The notes under the pieces were generated by a model. It was not told the origin of the DNA, ran no database searches, and saw nothing but the letters and a program-made list of their open reading frames with translations. Positions 46,170 through 57,917 of a stretch of DNA of 64,000 nt are shown one piece after another; position 1 is the first letter of the stretch; each line of letters opens with the position of its first letter. This DNA is from Peribacillus tepidiphilus. Its GTDB lineage: Bacteria > Bacillota > Bacilli > Bacillales > DSM-1321. The position numbers and the translations under genes were made by a program. The DNA is taken from positions 1 through 64,000 of the forward strand of contig NZ_WIAQ01000002.1 in NCBI RefSeq assembly GCF_009466385.1. The letters are read 5' to 3'.

Positions 46170-46913
46170 ATGCGCAACGATGGGCGAACTAAAACGGAAC
46201 TTAGACCCGTACATATAGAGATAAATTACTTAAAACATCCGGCAGGTTCAGTGTTGATTACTGTAGGAGACACAAAAGTGATTTGCACGGCGATGGTGGA
46301 CGAGCGTGTTCCGCCTTTCATGCGGGGAGAAGGAAAAGGCTGGGTGACAGCTGAGTATTCCATGCTTCCTGGTGCTACTGAACAAAGAAATATTCGAGAA
46401 GCGGCCAAAGGAAAGATTTCAGGCCGAACAATGGAAATACAACGTTTAATAGGAAGAGCTCTTCGTGCTGTAGTGGAACTCGAAGCGATGGGGGAAAGAA
46501 CCGTTTGGGTTGATTGTGATGTCATACAAGCTGATGGAGGTACAAGAACTGCTTCTATTACTGGGGCTTTTGTTGCCATGGCTTTAGCATTCCAAAAGCT
46601 ACTGGATGAAAAAAAAATTCAAACGTTCCCGATCAAGGATTTTCTAGCTGCAACCAGCGTAGGGATCTTGAGTGAAGAAGGTCCTGTACTTGACCTGAAT
46701 TATTTAGAAGACTCTGCAGCTATGGTAGATATGAATGTAGTCATGACAGGAAGTGGGGAGTTTGTAGAGCTTCAAGGTACTGGAGAAGAAGCGACCTTCA
46801 GTTTTAATCAGCTTCAAGAAATGCTCAGCCTTGCAAAAAGCGGGCTCGAACAATTATTCGAACTTCAGAAGGAAGCTTTGGGAAGCATTGCTGATCATAT
46901 TAAGGCCGAGTAG
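46170..46913 (+). CDS. rph: Ribonuclease PH
   Basis: A phosphorolytic 3'-5' exoribonuclease that trims tRNA 3' ends. The 247-residue protein begins [14 protein letters not shown] and has the conserved arginine-rich segment [20 protein letters not shown] (about 73-92) and [19 protein letters not shown] (about 114-132). AAAGGAGG precedes the ATG. The nucleotide-pool gene ysnA follows within a few bases. Confidence 0.96.
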   Translation: MRNDGRTKTELRPVHIEINYLKHPAGSVLITVGDTKVICTAMVDERVPPFMRGEGKGWVTAEYSMLPGATEQRNIREAAKGKISGRTMEIQRLIGRALRAVVELEAMGERTVWVDCDVIQADGGTRTASITGAFVAMALAFQKLLDEKKIQTFPIKDFLAATSVGILSEEGPVLDLNYLEDSAAMVDMNVVMTGSGEFVELQGTGEEATFSFNQLQEMLSLAKSGLEQLFELQKEALGSIADHIKAE

Positions 46914-46925
46914 GGAGTAATGATT

Positions 46926-47519
46926 TTGAAAACGATATTGATTGCAACAAAGAACAAAGGAAAAGCAAAAGAGTTTGAAGCCCTTTTTTACCCGAAAGGA
47001 TATAAAGTACTCACTTTGCTGGATATGGACGAAAATTTAGACGTTGAAGAGACAGGGGAAACGTTTGAAGAAAACGCAAAGCTAAAAGCAGAAACGATTT
47101 CTTCTCACTTTCATTTACCAGTTTTAGCAGATGATTCTGGATTGATTGTAGACGCCCTAGAGGGTAGACCAGGAGTTTATTCGGCGCGTTATGCAGGACA
47201 AGAAAAAAATGATGAAGCAAATATGCAAAAAGTATTAGCAGAGTTAAAAAACGTACCAGATCACAAAAGAACGGCACGGTTTTATTGTGCTCTTGCCTTT
47301 GCCATACCGGGAGAAGAAACTAGGTTATATAAAGGTACGATAGAAGGTAGAATTACGAAAGAACCAAAAGGGTCAAATGGTTTTGGATATGACCCGATCT
47401 TTTATGTTCCGTCTAAAGAGAAGACGATGGCAGAGCTTTCTGCTGATGAAAAAAATGAGATCAGTCATCGTGCTCAAGCTATTCGATACCTTGCAAGTGA
47501 CATAAATAAAATTTTATAA
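46926..47519 (+). CDS. ysnA: XTP/dITP diphosphatase (HAM1/RdgB family)
   Basis: It removes non-canonical purine triphosphates from the nucleotide pool. The protein of 197 residues has IATKNKGKAKEF (about 5-16) and DDSGLIVDALEGRPGVYSAR (about 67-86) with metal-binding acidic residues, and the late SHRAQA motif. GGGAG lies 8 bases before the TTG at 46926; the ATG at 46920 is only two bases from it. It is coupled to rph. Confidence 0.93.
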   Translation: MKTILIATKNKGKAKEFEALFYPKGYKVLTLLDMDENLDVEETGETFEENAKLKAETISSHFHLPVLADDSGLIVDALEGRPGVYSARYAGQEKNDEANMQKVLAELKNVPDHKRTARFYCALAFAIPGEETRLYKGTIEGRITKEPKGSNGFGYDPIFYVPSKEKTMAELSADEKNEISHRAQAIRYLASDINKIL

Positions 47520-47536
47520 AGGGAAGAGGGAATAAA

Positions 47537-48061
47537 ATGAAAATCCTGATTGTAAGCGACAGCCATGGTCAATCAGAGATCCTTCATTTATTGCGGGAAC
47601 GCCATGCTCATGAAGTGGAAGCGATGATCCACTGTGGAGATTCAGAACTTAGTCCTACAGATTCAGCTTTAAATGGCTTTTACACGGTAAAAGGCAATTG
47701 CGACATAAACGGAACATTTCCAAACGATTTTGTAAAAAAAATTGGACCCTATACTTTTTTTGTGACGCATGGGCATCTTTATAACGTCAAAATGACTTTG
47801 ATGAATCTTCTTTATAAAGCTGAAGAAACAGGGGCCAATATCGTTTGCTTCGGTCATTCACATACAGCCGGTAGTGAATTAATTGATGGAACCCTGTTCG
47901 TTAATCCAGGAAGCATTCATATGCCAAGAGGAAGAAAAGAAAAAACGTACGTTATTCTCGAGGTAGAAGGCGAGCAGGTACAAGTTCACTTTTACGATGC
48001 CGAAGGAAGTCGAATTATATCATTAAGCAATTCTTATCAAATTCCAATTAATCCTGTATAA
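47537..48061 (+). CDS. ysnB: YfcE/MJ0936-family phosphodiesterase YsnB
   Basis: The 174-residue calcineurin-type metallophosphoesterase has all family motifs: DSHG (8-11), CGD (about 34-36), GNCD (about 53-56), THGH (about 76-79) and GHSH (about 107-110). Members hydrolyse phosphodiesters in vitro; the physiological substrate is unknown. It follows ysnA by 17 bases and ends the rph-ysnA-ysnB run. Confidence 0.9.
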   Translation: MKILIVSDSHGQSEILHLLRERHAHEVEAMIHCGDSELSPTDSALNGFYTVKGNCDINGTFPNDFVKKIGPYTFFVTHGHLYNVKMTLMNLLYKAEETGANIVCFGHSHTAGSELIDGTLFVNPGSIHMPRGRKEKTYVILEVEGEQVQVHFYDAEGSRIISLSNSYQIPINPV

Positions 48062-48062
48062 T

Positions 48063-48278
48063 AAGCAGGGAGACATCACTCCCTGCTTCATACTGTTGAC
48101 AAACGCTCGCATTCTTCGTCACGAACCCTACCTCCGGTGCTCATTACCGTCTAGGGTAACTCCGCTCCTCGCACGGGTTCGTTCCTTGACTGACAAGCGT
48201 TTTCAATCAGTCTGAATGTGCGTTAAATATACTTTGTCTACACTCACCTCTAAAGCAAGGAGACATCACTCCCTGCTT
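48063..48278 (-). repeat. Dispersed element copy B, flanked by a duplicated terminator hairpin
   Basis: The hairpin AAGCAGGGAG...CTCCCTGCTT occurs at 48063-48088 and again, with one mismatch in 26 bases, at 48253-48278. Between them, read on the minus strand, lie the arm TGTAGACAAAGTATATTT and a core almost the same as that at 14047-14176, including CGAACCCGTGCGAGGAGCGG and the palindromic ends. The first hairpin follows the ysnB stop by one base, so it is in the place of the ysnB terminator. Confidence 0.9.
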
Positions 48279-48301
48279 AATAAAAAAAATAAAAAAATGT
48301 G

Positions 48302-48330
48302 TTGACTTTTATTCGCTATGTTACTATAAT
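48302..48330 (+). promoter_or_regulatory. tRNA-Arg promoter
   Basis: TTGACT (48302-48307), a 17-bp spacer and TATAAT (48325-48330), about 84 bases before the mature tRNA. Confidence 0.8.
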
Positions 48331-48413
48331 AAAAATTGTCCTTAGGAAATAGAATGAAAGATTGGGACGACGATTGTGAAAGCTTTACAAGTTAATATGT
48401 TGATTTATTATTT

Positions 48414-48490
<77 letters not shown>

Positions 48491-48507
48491 TTACTACTAC
48501 ATATTCT

Positions 48508-48546
48508 GCATCAATTTTTGAATAGAAGATTGATGCTTTTTTCTTT
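48508..48546 (+). terminator. tRNA-Arg terminator
   Basis: GCATCAA (48508-48514) pairs with TTGATGC (48530-48536), followed by a long T-rich run. Confidence 0.8.
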
Positions 48547-48604
48547 TTACAAAACATAATTGTAACAACTTTACGATTATTGAACATAAATTATTTCTCC
48601 GACT

Positions 48605-48694
48605 TTACTCATCAGTGGATGGGATTTCCTTTTTGATTAATTTCTGATCAAAGTTTTGGCCTGAAACTGGTTTAATCCAAGTAGAATTCCTCAT
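48605..48694 (-). CDS. Possible 29-residue small protein
   Basis: On the minus strand an ATG (48694) with TGAGG 8 bases before it opens 29 codons: MRNSTWIKPVSGQNF then DQKLIKKEIPSTDE, stop. The peptide is hydrophilic. The ribosome binding site is the main support; I know no homologue, and chance is possible in this AT-rich gap. Confidence 0.3.
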   Translation of the reverse strand: MRNSTWIKPVSGQNFDQKLIKKEIPSTDE

Positions 48695-48819
48695 ATTACA
48701 AACCTCATTGGATCCACTATTCAACCTCAAAAAATGCTTATTAAAAAACCATCTTCTATTGATCATTTACAAAAAAAATTAAATTTTTATGAAAGTATAT
48801 AATCCCTTATATGACAACC

Positions 48820-48835
48820 ATGTAAGCGGATACAT
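48820..48835 (+). promoter_or_regulatory. cre site (CcpA) upstream of ilv-leu
   Basis: ATGTAAGCGGATACAT fits WTGNNARCGNWWWCAW at every position. It is centred about 88 bp before the predicted ilvB transcript start. In B. subtilis CcpA activates ilv-leu from a cre at a similar distance, as I recall it. Confidence 0.75.
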
Positions 48836-48880
48836 GTTTTTTTATTAATCTAAATTATCAAATAATTATTAAAAAACCTA

Positions 48881-48909
48881 TTGACTGGCACTAAAAATGA
48901 GCGTAATAT
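48881..48909 (+). promoter_or_regulatory. ilv-leu promoter
   Basis: TTGACT (48881-48886), a 17-bp spacer and TAATAT (48904-48909), overlapping a TATAAT at 48907. It gives a leader of about 530 bases. Confidence 0.65.
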
Positions 48910-49088
48910 AATCCACAAATAAATGAATAAATCAAAACATTTTAAATATTCGGCTAAATAGTTTGAGCACTTTTTCATTTTGAGTGTATCATTTGTAGTC
49001 TGATTCTTTTCATTTTTTGAGGAAGGCAAAAGGGGATTTGATCCAGAAGTCACTCCTCATTTCAGTAAAAATTAAATACCAAACAGCG

Positions 49089-49382
49089 TTGAAGAGGATA
49101 AGTAGTTTTACGAAGCGACTTTTACAGAGAACCGGGTTTGCTGAGAAACGGTATAGTCATCGTAGAATGAACTCACCTCCGAGTGTCAGCTTGAACCTAT
49201 AGTAGGGCTGAACGGGTGTTACCGACACCCGTTACCAAAAATTGAATGATCATTGTCATTCGTAAGTGCGCACAGTAATGTGCGAATAAGGGTGGTACCG
49301 TGGATTGGTTTCTAAAGCCTTTTCACCCCTTTAGCTAGCTTGAGAAACAGGCAGCGTGTGTGGGTGGAGGGGCTTTTTATAT
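49089..49382 (+). ncRNA. T-box leader, tRNA-Leu responsive
   Basis: The T-box core AAGGGTGGTACCGTGG lies at 49288-49303. In stem I the sequence GAATGAACTCACC offers the Leu codon CTC as specifier (near 49170). The terminator pairs AAGCC and CACCCC (about 49316-49331) with GGGTG and GGGGCTT (about 49362-49376), then T's. Uncharged tRNA-Leu should permit readthrough into ilvB-leuD. Confidence 0.93.
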
Positions 49383-49448
49383 TTCTGTAAAAACATCGAT
49401 CAGAACAGCTAAATTTTTGAGAGTGTAGAACATGGAGGAGGTAAATTC

Positions 49449-51170
49449 ATGATGCAAAGGGCAGCAGTTGTTCCAAGAAAGGGTGAAATCACTAAAAAGT
49501 CGGGAGCCGAATTTATGTTGGATGCTTTAAAGAAGCAGGAAGTTGAAGTCATTTTCGGCTACCCAGGAGGGGCGGTTTTACCGATTTATGACAAATTATA
49601 TGATGCAGGTATTTTTCATGTGCTAACAAGACATGAACAAGGAGCAATCCATGCAGCTGAAGGATATGCGAGAATTACCGGTAAACCGGGTGTAGTAATC
49701 GCCACATCGGGTCCGGGAGCCACAAACATCGTAACTGGATTGGCTGATGCTATGATTGACTCTATTCCATTAGTTGTTTTCACAGGTCAGGTTCCTACAA
49801 GCGTCATCGGTACGGATGCATTTCAGGAAGCAGATATTCTTGGTATTACCACTCCAATTACAAAACACAATTATCAAGTAAGAAAACCAGAGGATTTACC
49901 TCGGATTATAAAAGAAGCTTTTTATATTGCTTCATCAGGAAGACCTGGGCCAGTGGTCATAGATATTCCTAAAGATGTTGCAATCCTAGAGGGGATGGCA
50001 GATGAAGATCCAGAAATCCATTTGCCGGGCTATCAGCCGACACTGCAGCCAAACTACTTACAGATCAGAAAGCTTGTCGAAGCAGTAAGTGCTGCAAAGA
50101 AGCCATTAATATTAGCTGGAGCAGGTGTGCTTCATGCTAAGGCTTCTGAACAGTTAAAAGAGTACGCGGAACAACAGCAGCTTCCAGTCGTACATACCTT
50201 GTTAGGACTCGGTGGTTTTCCTGCTGACCATGAGCTCTTTGTTGGGATGGGAGGCATGCATGGTGTGTATTCTGCCAATATGGCCCTATATAAATGTGAC
50301 TTATTGATAAGTGTAGGCGCACGATTTGATGACCGTCTTACAATGAATTTAAAAACTTTTGCTCCAAATGCAACGGTTGCCCATATCGATATTGATCCGG
50401 CTGAAATCGGAAAAAATGTTCCAACTAAGATTCCTGTCGTTGGAGATGCAAAAGAAGCGTTATTGCAATTGATTGAGCAAAATGGAAAAAAACCTAATCA
50501 TACAGAATGGCTTCATACAATTAACGAGTGGAAAAAGAATTATCCATTATATTACGACCAAACAAACGAGCAAACATTAAAGCCGCAGAAGGTAATAGAA
50601 CTGCTTCACGAAATGACAAACGGAGAAGCAATTGTTGTAACCGATGTAGGCCAGCACCAAATGTGGGCAGCTCAATATTACACTTTTAATAAGCCTCATG
50701 CTTGGGTTACATCAGGAGGATTGGGAACAATGGGATTCTGTGTTCCTGCTGCAATTGGAGCACAGCTCGCCGAGCCTGAAAAAACAGTAATTGCTGTTGT
50801 AGGGGATGGAGGCTTCCAGATGACTTCACAGGAACTTGGTGTTATTGCAGAAATGCAGCTTCCGATCAAAATAGTCATTGTTAATAATCATGCTTTAGGA
50901 ATGGTTCGTCAATGGCAGGAAATTTTCCATAATGGTCGATACTCTCACAGTTTGCTACCAATGCAGCCATCCTTTACGAAATTGGCAGAAGCATACGGCA
51001 TTCAAGCATACCAAGCAGCAAATGAAAATGAGGCGGCTGAAACGTTGAGGAAAGCTTTTGCAATAAAAGAACCTGTATTGATCGACATGAGGGTTGAAAA
51101 CTATGAAAATGTATACCCTATGGTAGCACCAGGCAAGGGACTTCATGAAATGGAGGGTGTCAAACAATGA
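49449..51170 (+). CDS. ilvB: Acetolactate synthase, large (catalytic) subunit
   Basis: It makes acetolactate or acetohydroxybutyrate, the first common step of branched-chain amino acid synthesis. The 573-residue ThDP enzyme has the catalytic Glu in [16 protein letters not shown] (about 58-73), the FAD-region GVGARFDDR, and the ThDP-Mg motif [12 protein letters not shown] (about 454-465). GGAGGAGG precedes two adjacent ATGs (49449, 49452). It overlaps ilvH by 4 bases. Confidence 0.96.
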   Translation: MMQRAAVVPRKGEITKKSGAEFMLDALKKQEVEVIFGYPGGAVLPIYDKLYDAGIFHVLTRHEQGAIHAAEGYARITGKPGVVIATSGPGATNIVTGLADAMIDSIPLVVFTGQVPTSVIGTDAFQEADILGITTPITKHNYQVRKPEDLPRIIKEAFYIASSGRPGPVVIDIPKDVAILEGMADEDPEIHLPGYQPTLQPNYLQIRKLVEAVSAAKKPLILAGAGVLHAKASEQLKEYAEQQQLPVVHTLLGLGGFPADHELFVGMGGMHGVYSANMALYKCDLLISVGARFDDRLTMNLKTFAPNATVAHIDIDPAEIGKNVPTKIPVVGDAKEALLQLIEQNGKKPNHTEWLHTINEWKKNYPLYYDQTNEQTLKPQKVIELLHEMTNGEAIVVTDVGQHQMWAAQYYTFNKPHAWVTSGGLGTMGFCVPAAIGAQLAEPEKTVIAVVGDGGFQMTSQELGVIAEMQLPIKIVIVNNHALGMVRQWQEIFHNGRYSHSLLPMQPSFTKLAEAYGIQAYQAANENEAAETLRKAFAIKEPVLIDMRVENYENVYPMVAPGKGLHEMEGVKQ

Positions 51171-51682
51171 AAGGTATTATTACGATTACCGTTATGAACA
51201 GGCCGGGAGTATTAAATAGGATTACTAATCTGTTCTCGAAACGAAACTATAATATCGAAAGCATTACGGTCGGTCATTCCGAGCAAGAAGGAATATCTAG
51301 AATGACAGTAGTGGTTCAAGTGGAGAATGAGTTGCTGCTTGAGCAAATTACAAAACAATTAAATAAACAAATAGATGTTTTGAAGGTTAATGATATTAGT
51401 AATCAATCTATAGTAGCTAGAGAACTGGCTCTTATTAAAGTAATGGTTTCTCCGCAAACGAGAAGTGAGATCTATTCTCTTATTGAACCATTTAGAGCCT
51501 CAGTTATCGATGTCAGCAAGGACAGTCTAGTCATTCAAATTACGGGTGAATCTGATAAAATTGAAGCCTTTATTGAATTGTTGAAACCATATGGTATCAA
51601 GGAGATGGCAAGAACAGGAACAACAGCCTTTTTGAGAGGCACACAAAAAAGCCAGACAAGCAACAAATTTTCAATTGTTTAA
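51167..51682 (+). CDS. ilvH: Acetolactate synthase, small (regulatory) subunit
   Basis: The 171-residue subunit holds an N-terminal ACT domain (about 1-78, [20 protein letters not shown]) that binds valine, and the C-terminal IlvN domain. It activates IlvB and gives feedback inhibition. Its ATG overlaps the ilvB stop (ATGA), so the two subunits are translationally coupled. Confidence 0.95.
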   Translation: MKGIITITVMNRPGVLNRITNLFSKRNYNIESITVGHSEQEGISRMTVVVQVENELLLEQITKQLNKQIDVLKVNDISNQSIVARELALIKVMVSPQTRSEIYSLIEPFRASVIDVSKDSLVIQITGESDKIEAFIELLKPYGIKEMARTGTTAFLRGTQKSQTSNKFSIV

Positions 51683-51694
51683 AAAGCTGAGAGG

Positions 51695-51742
51695 AAAATT
51701 TCATGATCCGCTTCAGCTAACTATACTATTCAATGAAATTTT
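51695..51742 (+). promoter_or_regulatory. Hairpin in the ilvH-ilvC gap
   Basis: AAAATTTCAT (51695-51704) pairs perfectly with ATGAAATTTT (51733-51742). It ends 8 bases before the ilvC ribosome binding site. ilv-leu mRNA processing and segment-specific stability are known in B. subtilis; a role of this hairpin is inference. Confidence 0.45.
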
Positions 51743-51746
51743 TTAG

Positions 51747-54303
<2,557 letters not shown>

Positions 54304-54330
54304 GTTCAAACGAAAGGGGGATGAAATCGT

Positions 54331-55443
54331 ATGTTGAAAAAAATTGCGGTGCTTCCTGGCGACGGAATCGGGAAGGAAGTAACAAAGGGTGCTGTTGAGA
54401 TTCTTGAGGCTGTTGCTGAAAGATACGGACATTCATTCCAGTTTGAATATGGAAAAATCGGAGGTATTGCTATTGATGAAACTGGCAGTCCTCTACCTGA
54501 TGAGACGCTAGAAATTTGTAAAAAGAGTGATGCTGTCCTTCTAGGTGCAGTCGGAGGTCCAAAATGGGATCAAAATCCTCCTCAACTTAGACCAGAAACG
54601 GGTCTTCTTAAAATTCGCAAGGAACTAAATTTATATGCTAATTTAAGACCTATCACCTATTACTCAAGCTTATCGGAGGCTTCTCCGCTTCGGAAGGAAA
54701 TTATTGAAGAAGTGGACTTCATCATTGTAAGAGAGCTAACGGGGGGACTATACTTCGGAAAACCGAGCCAAAGAACTGTGCACCATGGAAAAGAAGCGGT
54801 TGTCGATACACTGTTTTATCAGCGAGATGAAATTAAAAGAATTGTTGAGCTAGCATTCCAGCTTGCTAGAAGTCGAAGACAAAAGGTAACATCTGTTGAT
54901 AAAGCCAATGTACTGGAGTCAAGCAGGCTCTGGAGAGAGGTAGCGAACGAAGTAGCAAAGGATTATCCTGATGTTGAGCTGGAGCATATGCTTGTGGATA
55001 ATGCGGCGATGCAATTAATACGTAATCCGAAACAATTTGATGTAGTAGTTACAGAGAATATGTTTGGTGATATTTTAAGCGATGAAGCATCTGTGCTGAC
55101 TGGATCGTTAGGGATGCTGCCTTCTGCTAGTTTATCAGAAACCGGTTTGAATCTGTACGAACCGATTCATGGCTCCGCTCCAGATATTGCAGGTATGAAT
55201 TACGCGAACCCATTAGCTACAATACTTTCAGCTGCTGCTATGCTAAGGCTATCCTTTGGTCTAGAAGAAGAAGCGGAAGCTATTGAAAAGGCAGTAAAAG
55301 AGGTATTAGATTTAGGATTCCGTACAAGGGATATTTCATCACAAGGATCTAAAGTCATTTCAACAAGTGAAATGGTTGCAGAAGTAAAAGCTGCTATTCT
55401 TGACCAAGAGGCCATCTCTAACATAATGGGGGCTTACGCATAA
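54331..55443 (+). CDS. leuB: 3-isopropylmalate dehydrogenase
   Basis: It oxidatively decarboxylates 3-isopropylmalate. The 370-residue protein has the family motifs LLGAVGGPKWD (about 70-80), VRELTGGLYFG (about 133-143) with the catalytic Tyr, and NMFGDILSDEASVLTGSLG (about 242-260). GAAAGGGGG precedes the ATG. Confidence 0.96.
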   Translation: MLKKIAVLPGDGIGKEVTKGAVEILEAVAERYGHSFQFEYGKIGGIAIDETGSPLPDETLEICKKSDAVLLGAVGGPKWDQNPPQLRPETGLLKIRKELNLYANLRPITYYSSLSEASPLRKEIIEEVDFIIVRELTGGLYFGKPSQRTVHHGKEAVVDTLFYQRDEIKRIVELAFQLARSRRQKVTSVDKANVLESSRLWREVANEVAKDYPDVELEHMLVDNAAMQLIRNPKQFDVVVTENMFGDILSDEASVLTGSLGMLPSASLSETGLNLYEPIHGSAPDIAGMNYANPLATILSAAAMLRLSFGLEEEAEAIEKAVKEVLDLGFRTRDISSQGSKVISTSEMVAEVKAAILDQEAISNIMGAYA

Positions 55444-55453
55444 GGCATTTTTT

Positions 55454-55486
55454 AAGGCACGGTCTAATTCTTGATCGTGTCTTTTT
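55454..55486 (+). terminator. Terminator-like hairpin inside the leu operon
   Basis: GGCACGGTC (55456-55464) pairs with GATCGTGTC (55473-55481), with two G-U pairs, followed by TTTTT. It lies between leuB and leuC and could reduce leuCD expression or mark an mRNA end. Confidence 0.65.
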
Positions 55487-55531
55487 CAAAATCTGTTTTA
55501 ACATTCTATTGGATATACAGGAGGGGGAACA

Positions 55532-56956
55532 ATGGGGAAATCCATCATTGAAAAAATATGGGAAAATCATGTTGTAAGCCAAGAGGAAAATAAACCGGAT
55601 TTATTATATATTGATTTGCATTATATCCATGAAGTTACGTCCCCGCAAGCATTTGAGGGACTTCGAATAAAAGGAAGAAAAGTAAGAAGACCTGATAGAA
55701 CATTTGCGACGATGGATCATAATGTGCCAACCGTTAATCGTTATTTGATTCATGATGAAGTTGCAAGAAATCAACTAGAAGCACTGGAGAAAAACTGCAA
55801 AGAGTTTTCTATTACATTAGCTGATTTACATAGTCCTGACCAAGGAATCGTTCACGTGATCGGTCCTGAGCTAGGTTTGACAAAGCCAGGGATGACCATT
55901 GTATGCGGAGATAGCCATACATCGACACATGGTGCATTTGGAGCTTTGGCATTCGGAATTGGTACGAGTGAAGTTGAACACGTGTTGGCAACACAAACGC
56001 TATGGCAAACAAGACCGAAGACATTAAAGCTTGAAATTAACGGAAAGCTCCAACAGGGTGTAACCGCAAAAGATGTCATTTTATATATCATCTCGAGATT
56101 CGGTGTGAATTTTGGAACAGGGTATGTCATTGAATATTGCGGAGAAGTCATTCGAAACATGTCCATGGAAGAACGAATGACGATATGCAATATGTCCATC
56201 GAAGGAGGTGCACGTGCAGGGCTTGTGAGTCCTGATGAAACAACTTTTTCATATCTGAAAGGTAGAAAATATTCCTCTAAGGGAGAAGATTTTGAAAAAC
56301 AAATAGAAGTGTGGAAATCTTTAGCGAGTGATGATGATGCAGAATATGACCGTGTCATTTCGATTGAGGGAAGTGAGATTTCCCCTATGGTAAGCTGGGG
56401 AACTAATCCAGGTATGTGCAGTCCTGTAGATGGAAGAGTACCTAAGCTTGCAGATATGAAAACAGAGGCAAGCAAAAAAGAACTCGCGCGTGCTTTAGCA
56501 TATATGGGATTACAGGAAGATATGAGAATTTCAGACATTCCAGTTCAGCATGTATTCATCGGTTCATGCACAAACTCACGAATGGAAGATCTTCGCCAAG
56601 CAGCTGAAGTTGTAAAAGGCAAAAAGGTGCATGAGGGTGTAAGAGCAATGGTCGTACCAGGATCTCAATCGATTAAAAAGCAGGCAGAAGATGAAGGGCT
56701 TGCTGCCATTTTTACCGAAGCTGGTTTTGAGTGGAGGGACTCTGGTTGCAGTATGTGCTTAAGTATGAACCCGGATGTTGTTCCACCAGGAGAACATTGT
56801 GCGTCTACTTCTAACCGGAATTTTGAGGGACGTCAAGGAGCCGGTGCACGTACGCATCTTGTTAGTCCTGCCATGGCAGCAGCAGCAGCTTTGTATGGGA
56901 AATTTGTTGATGTGCGAAACATACAAGAATTTTTGACTGAAGAATCTGCTGTGTAA
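55532..56956 (+). CDS. leuC: 3-isopropylmalate dehydratase, large subunit
   Basis: The 474-residue aconitase-family subunit carries the 4Fe-4S cluster; [11 protein letters not shown] (about 347-357) and [13 protein letters not shown] (about 405-417) supply its cysteines. [19 protein letters not shown] (about 128-146) is also diagnostic. With LeuD it isomerises 2- to 3-isopropylmalate. GGAGGGGG precedes the ATG. Confidence 0.96.
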   Translation: MGKSIIEKIWENHVVSQEENKPDLLYIDLHYIHEVTSPQAFEGLRIKGRKVRRPDRTFATMDHNVPTVNRYLIHDEVARNQLEALEKNCKEFSITLADLHSPDQGIVHVIGPELGLTKPGMTIVCGDSHTSTHGAFGALAFGIGTSEVEHVLATQTLWQTRPKTLKLEINGKLQQGVTAKDVILYIISRFGVNFGTGYVIEYCGEVIRNMSMEERMTICNMSIEGGARAGLVSPDETTFSYLKGRKYSSKGEDFEKQIEVWKSLASDDDAEYDRVISIEGSEISPMVSWGTNPGMCSPVDGRVPKLADMKTEASKKELARALAYMGLQEDMRISDIPVQHVFIGSCTNSRMEDLRQAAEVVKGKKVHEGVRAMVVPGSQSIKKQAEDEGLAAIFTEAGFEWRDSGCSMCLSMNPDVVPPGEHCASTSNRNFEGRQGAGARTHLVSPAMAAAAALYGKFVDVRNIQEFLTEESAV

Positions 56957-56979
56957 TCGTAATTTTGGAGGTGTATCAG

Positions 56980-57579
56980 GTGGAAGCAATCAAATTATAT
57001 AAAGGAAAGACAGTCGTGTTGGACCGTTCAAATGTTGATACGGACCAAATCATACCGAAACAATTTTTGAAGAGAATCGAAAGAACAGGCTTTGGTCAAT
57101 TTTTATTTTATAATTGGAGATTTGATGAGAATGGAAATGAAAGGAGCGATTTTGAGCTTAATCAGCCTGAGTCAAAAGGGGCAAGCATTTTAATTGCAGG
57201 AGAGAATTTTGGCTGCGGATCTTCAAGAGAACATGCGCCATGGTCATTGCATGATTATGGTTTCAAAGTAGTCATTGCACCTTCGTTTGCAGATATTTTT
57301 TATCAAAATTGCTTAAAAAACGGGATGCTTCCTATTAAATTGAAATCAGAAGAAGTAAAAGACCTAATGGCTAGGGCAGTTAGAGAGCGTGATTATCACT
57401 TGCAAATTGATTTGCCAAATCAAACCGTAACCGATGAAAACGGTTTTGCTGCGAAATTTGAAATCCATCCTTATTGGAAACAAATGCTTGTAAACGGATG
57501 GGATGAAATCTCCATAACCTTACAATATGAAGACAAAATCAAAAGCTACGAACAAAAAGTTGAGGGAATTAGCGTATAA
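56980..57579 (+). CDS. leuD: 3-isopropylmalate dehydratase, small subunit
   Basis: The 199-residue swivel-domain subunit completes the dehydratase. NVDTDQIIPKQFLKR (about 18-32) and GENFGCGSSREHAPW (about 67-81) are the family motifs. The GTG at 56980 has TTGGAGG at good distance; the TTG at 56965 overlaps that site. It is the last gene of the operon. Confidence 0.95.
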   Translation: MEAIKLYKGKTVVLDRSNVDTDQIIPKQFLKRIERTGFGQFLFYNWRFDENGNERSDFELNQPESKGASILIAGENFGCGSSREHAPWSLHDYGFKVVIAPSFADIFYQNCLKNGMLPIKLKSEEVKDLMARAVRERDYHLQIDLPNQTVTDENGFAAKFEIHPYWKQMLVNGWDEISITLQYEDKIKSYEQKVEGISV

Positions 57580-57583
57580 TAAT

Positions 57584-57760
57584 GGGGGCTGTCTAATTAG
57601 TCCCTAAAATGAACAAGTGGAGAAAAACGTGCATTTTTCTCCACTTATTTGTGTATTTTTTCGATTTTTCTCTGAAAGTAGCTGGCGAATGCCTGCTACT
57701 TTCAGTACGTTGTGGGCTAATGCCACAATCCCGTTTTTTGTTAAGTATTAGACTGTCCCT
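57584..57760 (-). mobile_element. IS1182-like element remnant
   Basis: The left end GGGGGCTGTCTAATTAG and the right end ATTAGACTGTCCC form imperfect terminal inverted repeats. On the minus strand 57740-57604 encodes about 45 codons of a transposase C-terminus (KNGIVALAHNVLKVAG, IRQLLSEKN), ending in TAG. A complete element would be about 1.7 kb or more, so this is an internal-deletion derivative. Confidence 0.75.
57615..57646 (+). terminator. Terminator within the IS1182-like remnant
   Basis: AAGTGGAGAAAAA (57615-57627) pairs perfectly with TTTTTCTCCACTT, and a T-rich stretch follows. No other terminator lies after leuD, so this one probably ends the ilv-leu transcript. Confidence 0.65.
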
Positions 57761-57917
57761 TTCCTATTTATTTCTTTCTTAGATTTGGAGCATGAAACCA
57801 TTAATCGTCTTTTGGATTTTGTAACCCGCAATAATACATGTTACACTTATGAGACAAAAAGAGTTTGGGTTTGGCTTCTTATGAAGACAAGAACTATAAA
57901 GCGGAGAGCTGATTTGG
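57761..57917 (+). other. Gap before ysoA with an unassigned ORF fragment
   Basis: After the IS remnant an open frame without an ATG near its start encodes LDLEHETINRLLDFVTRN and more, closing in the first codons of ysoA in another frame. It may be the tail of a lost gene or chance. No clear promoter for ysoA is seen. Confidence 0.25.

Noticed and set aside
55852-56538. Long minus-strand ORF of 228 codons within leuC
   Set aside because: It is antisense to the well-conserved leuC coding sequence, has no ribosome binding site, and its composition is that of a shadow frame.
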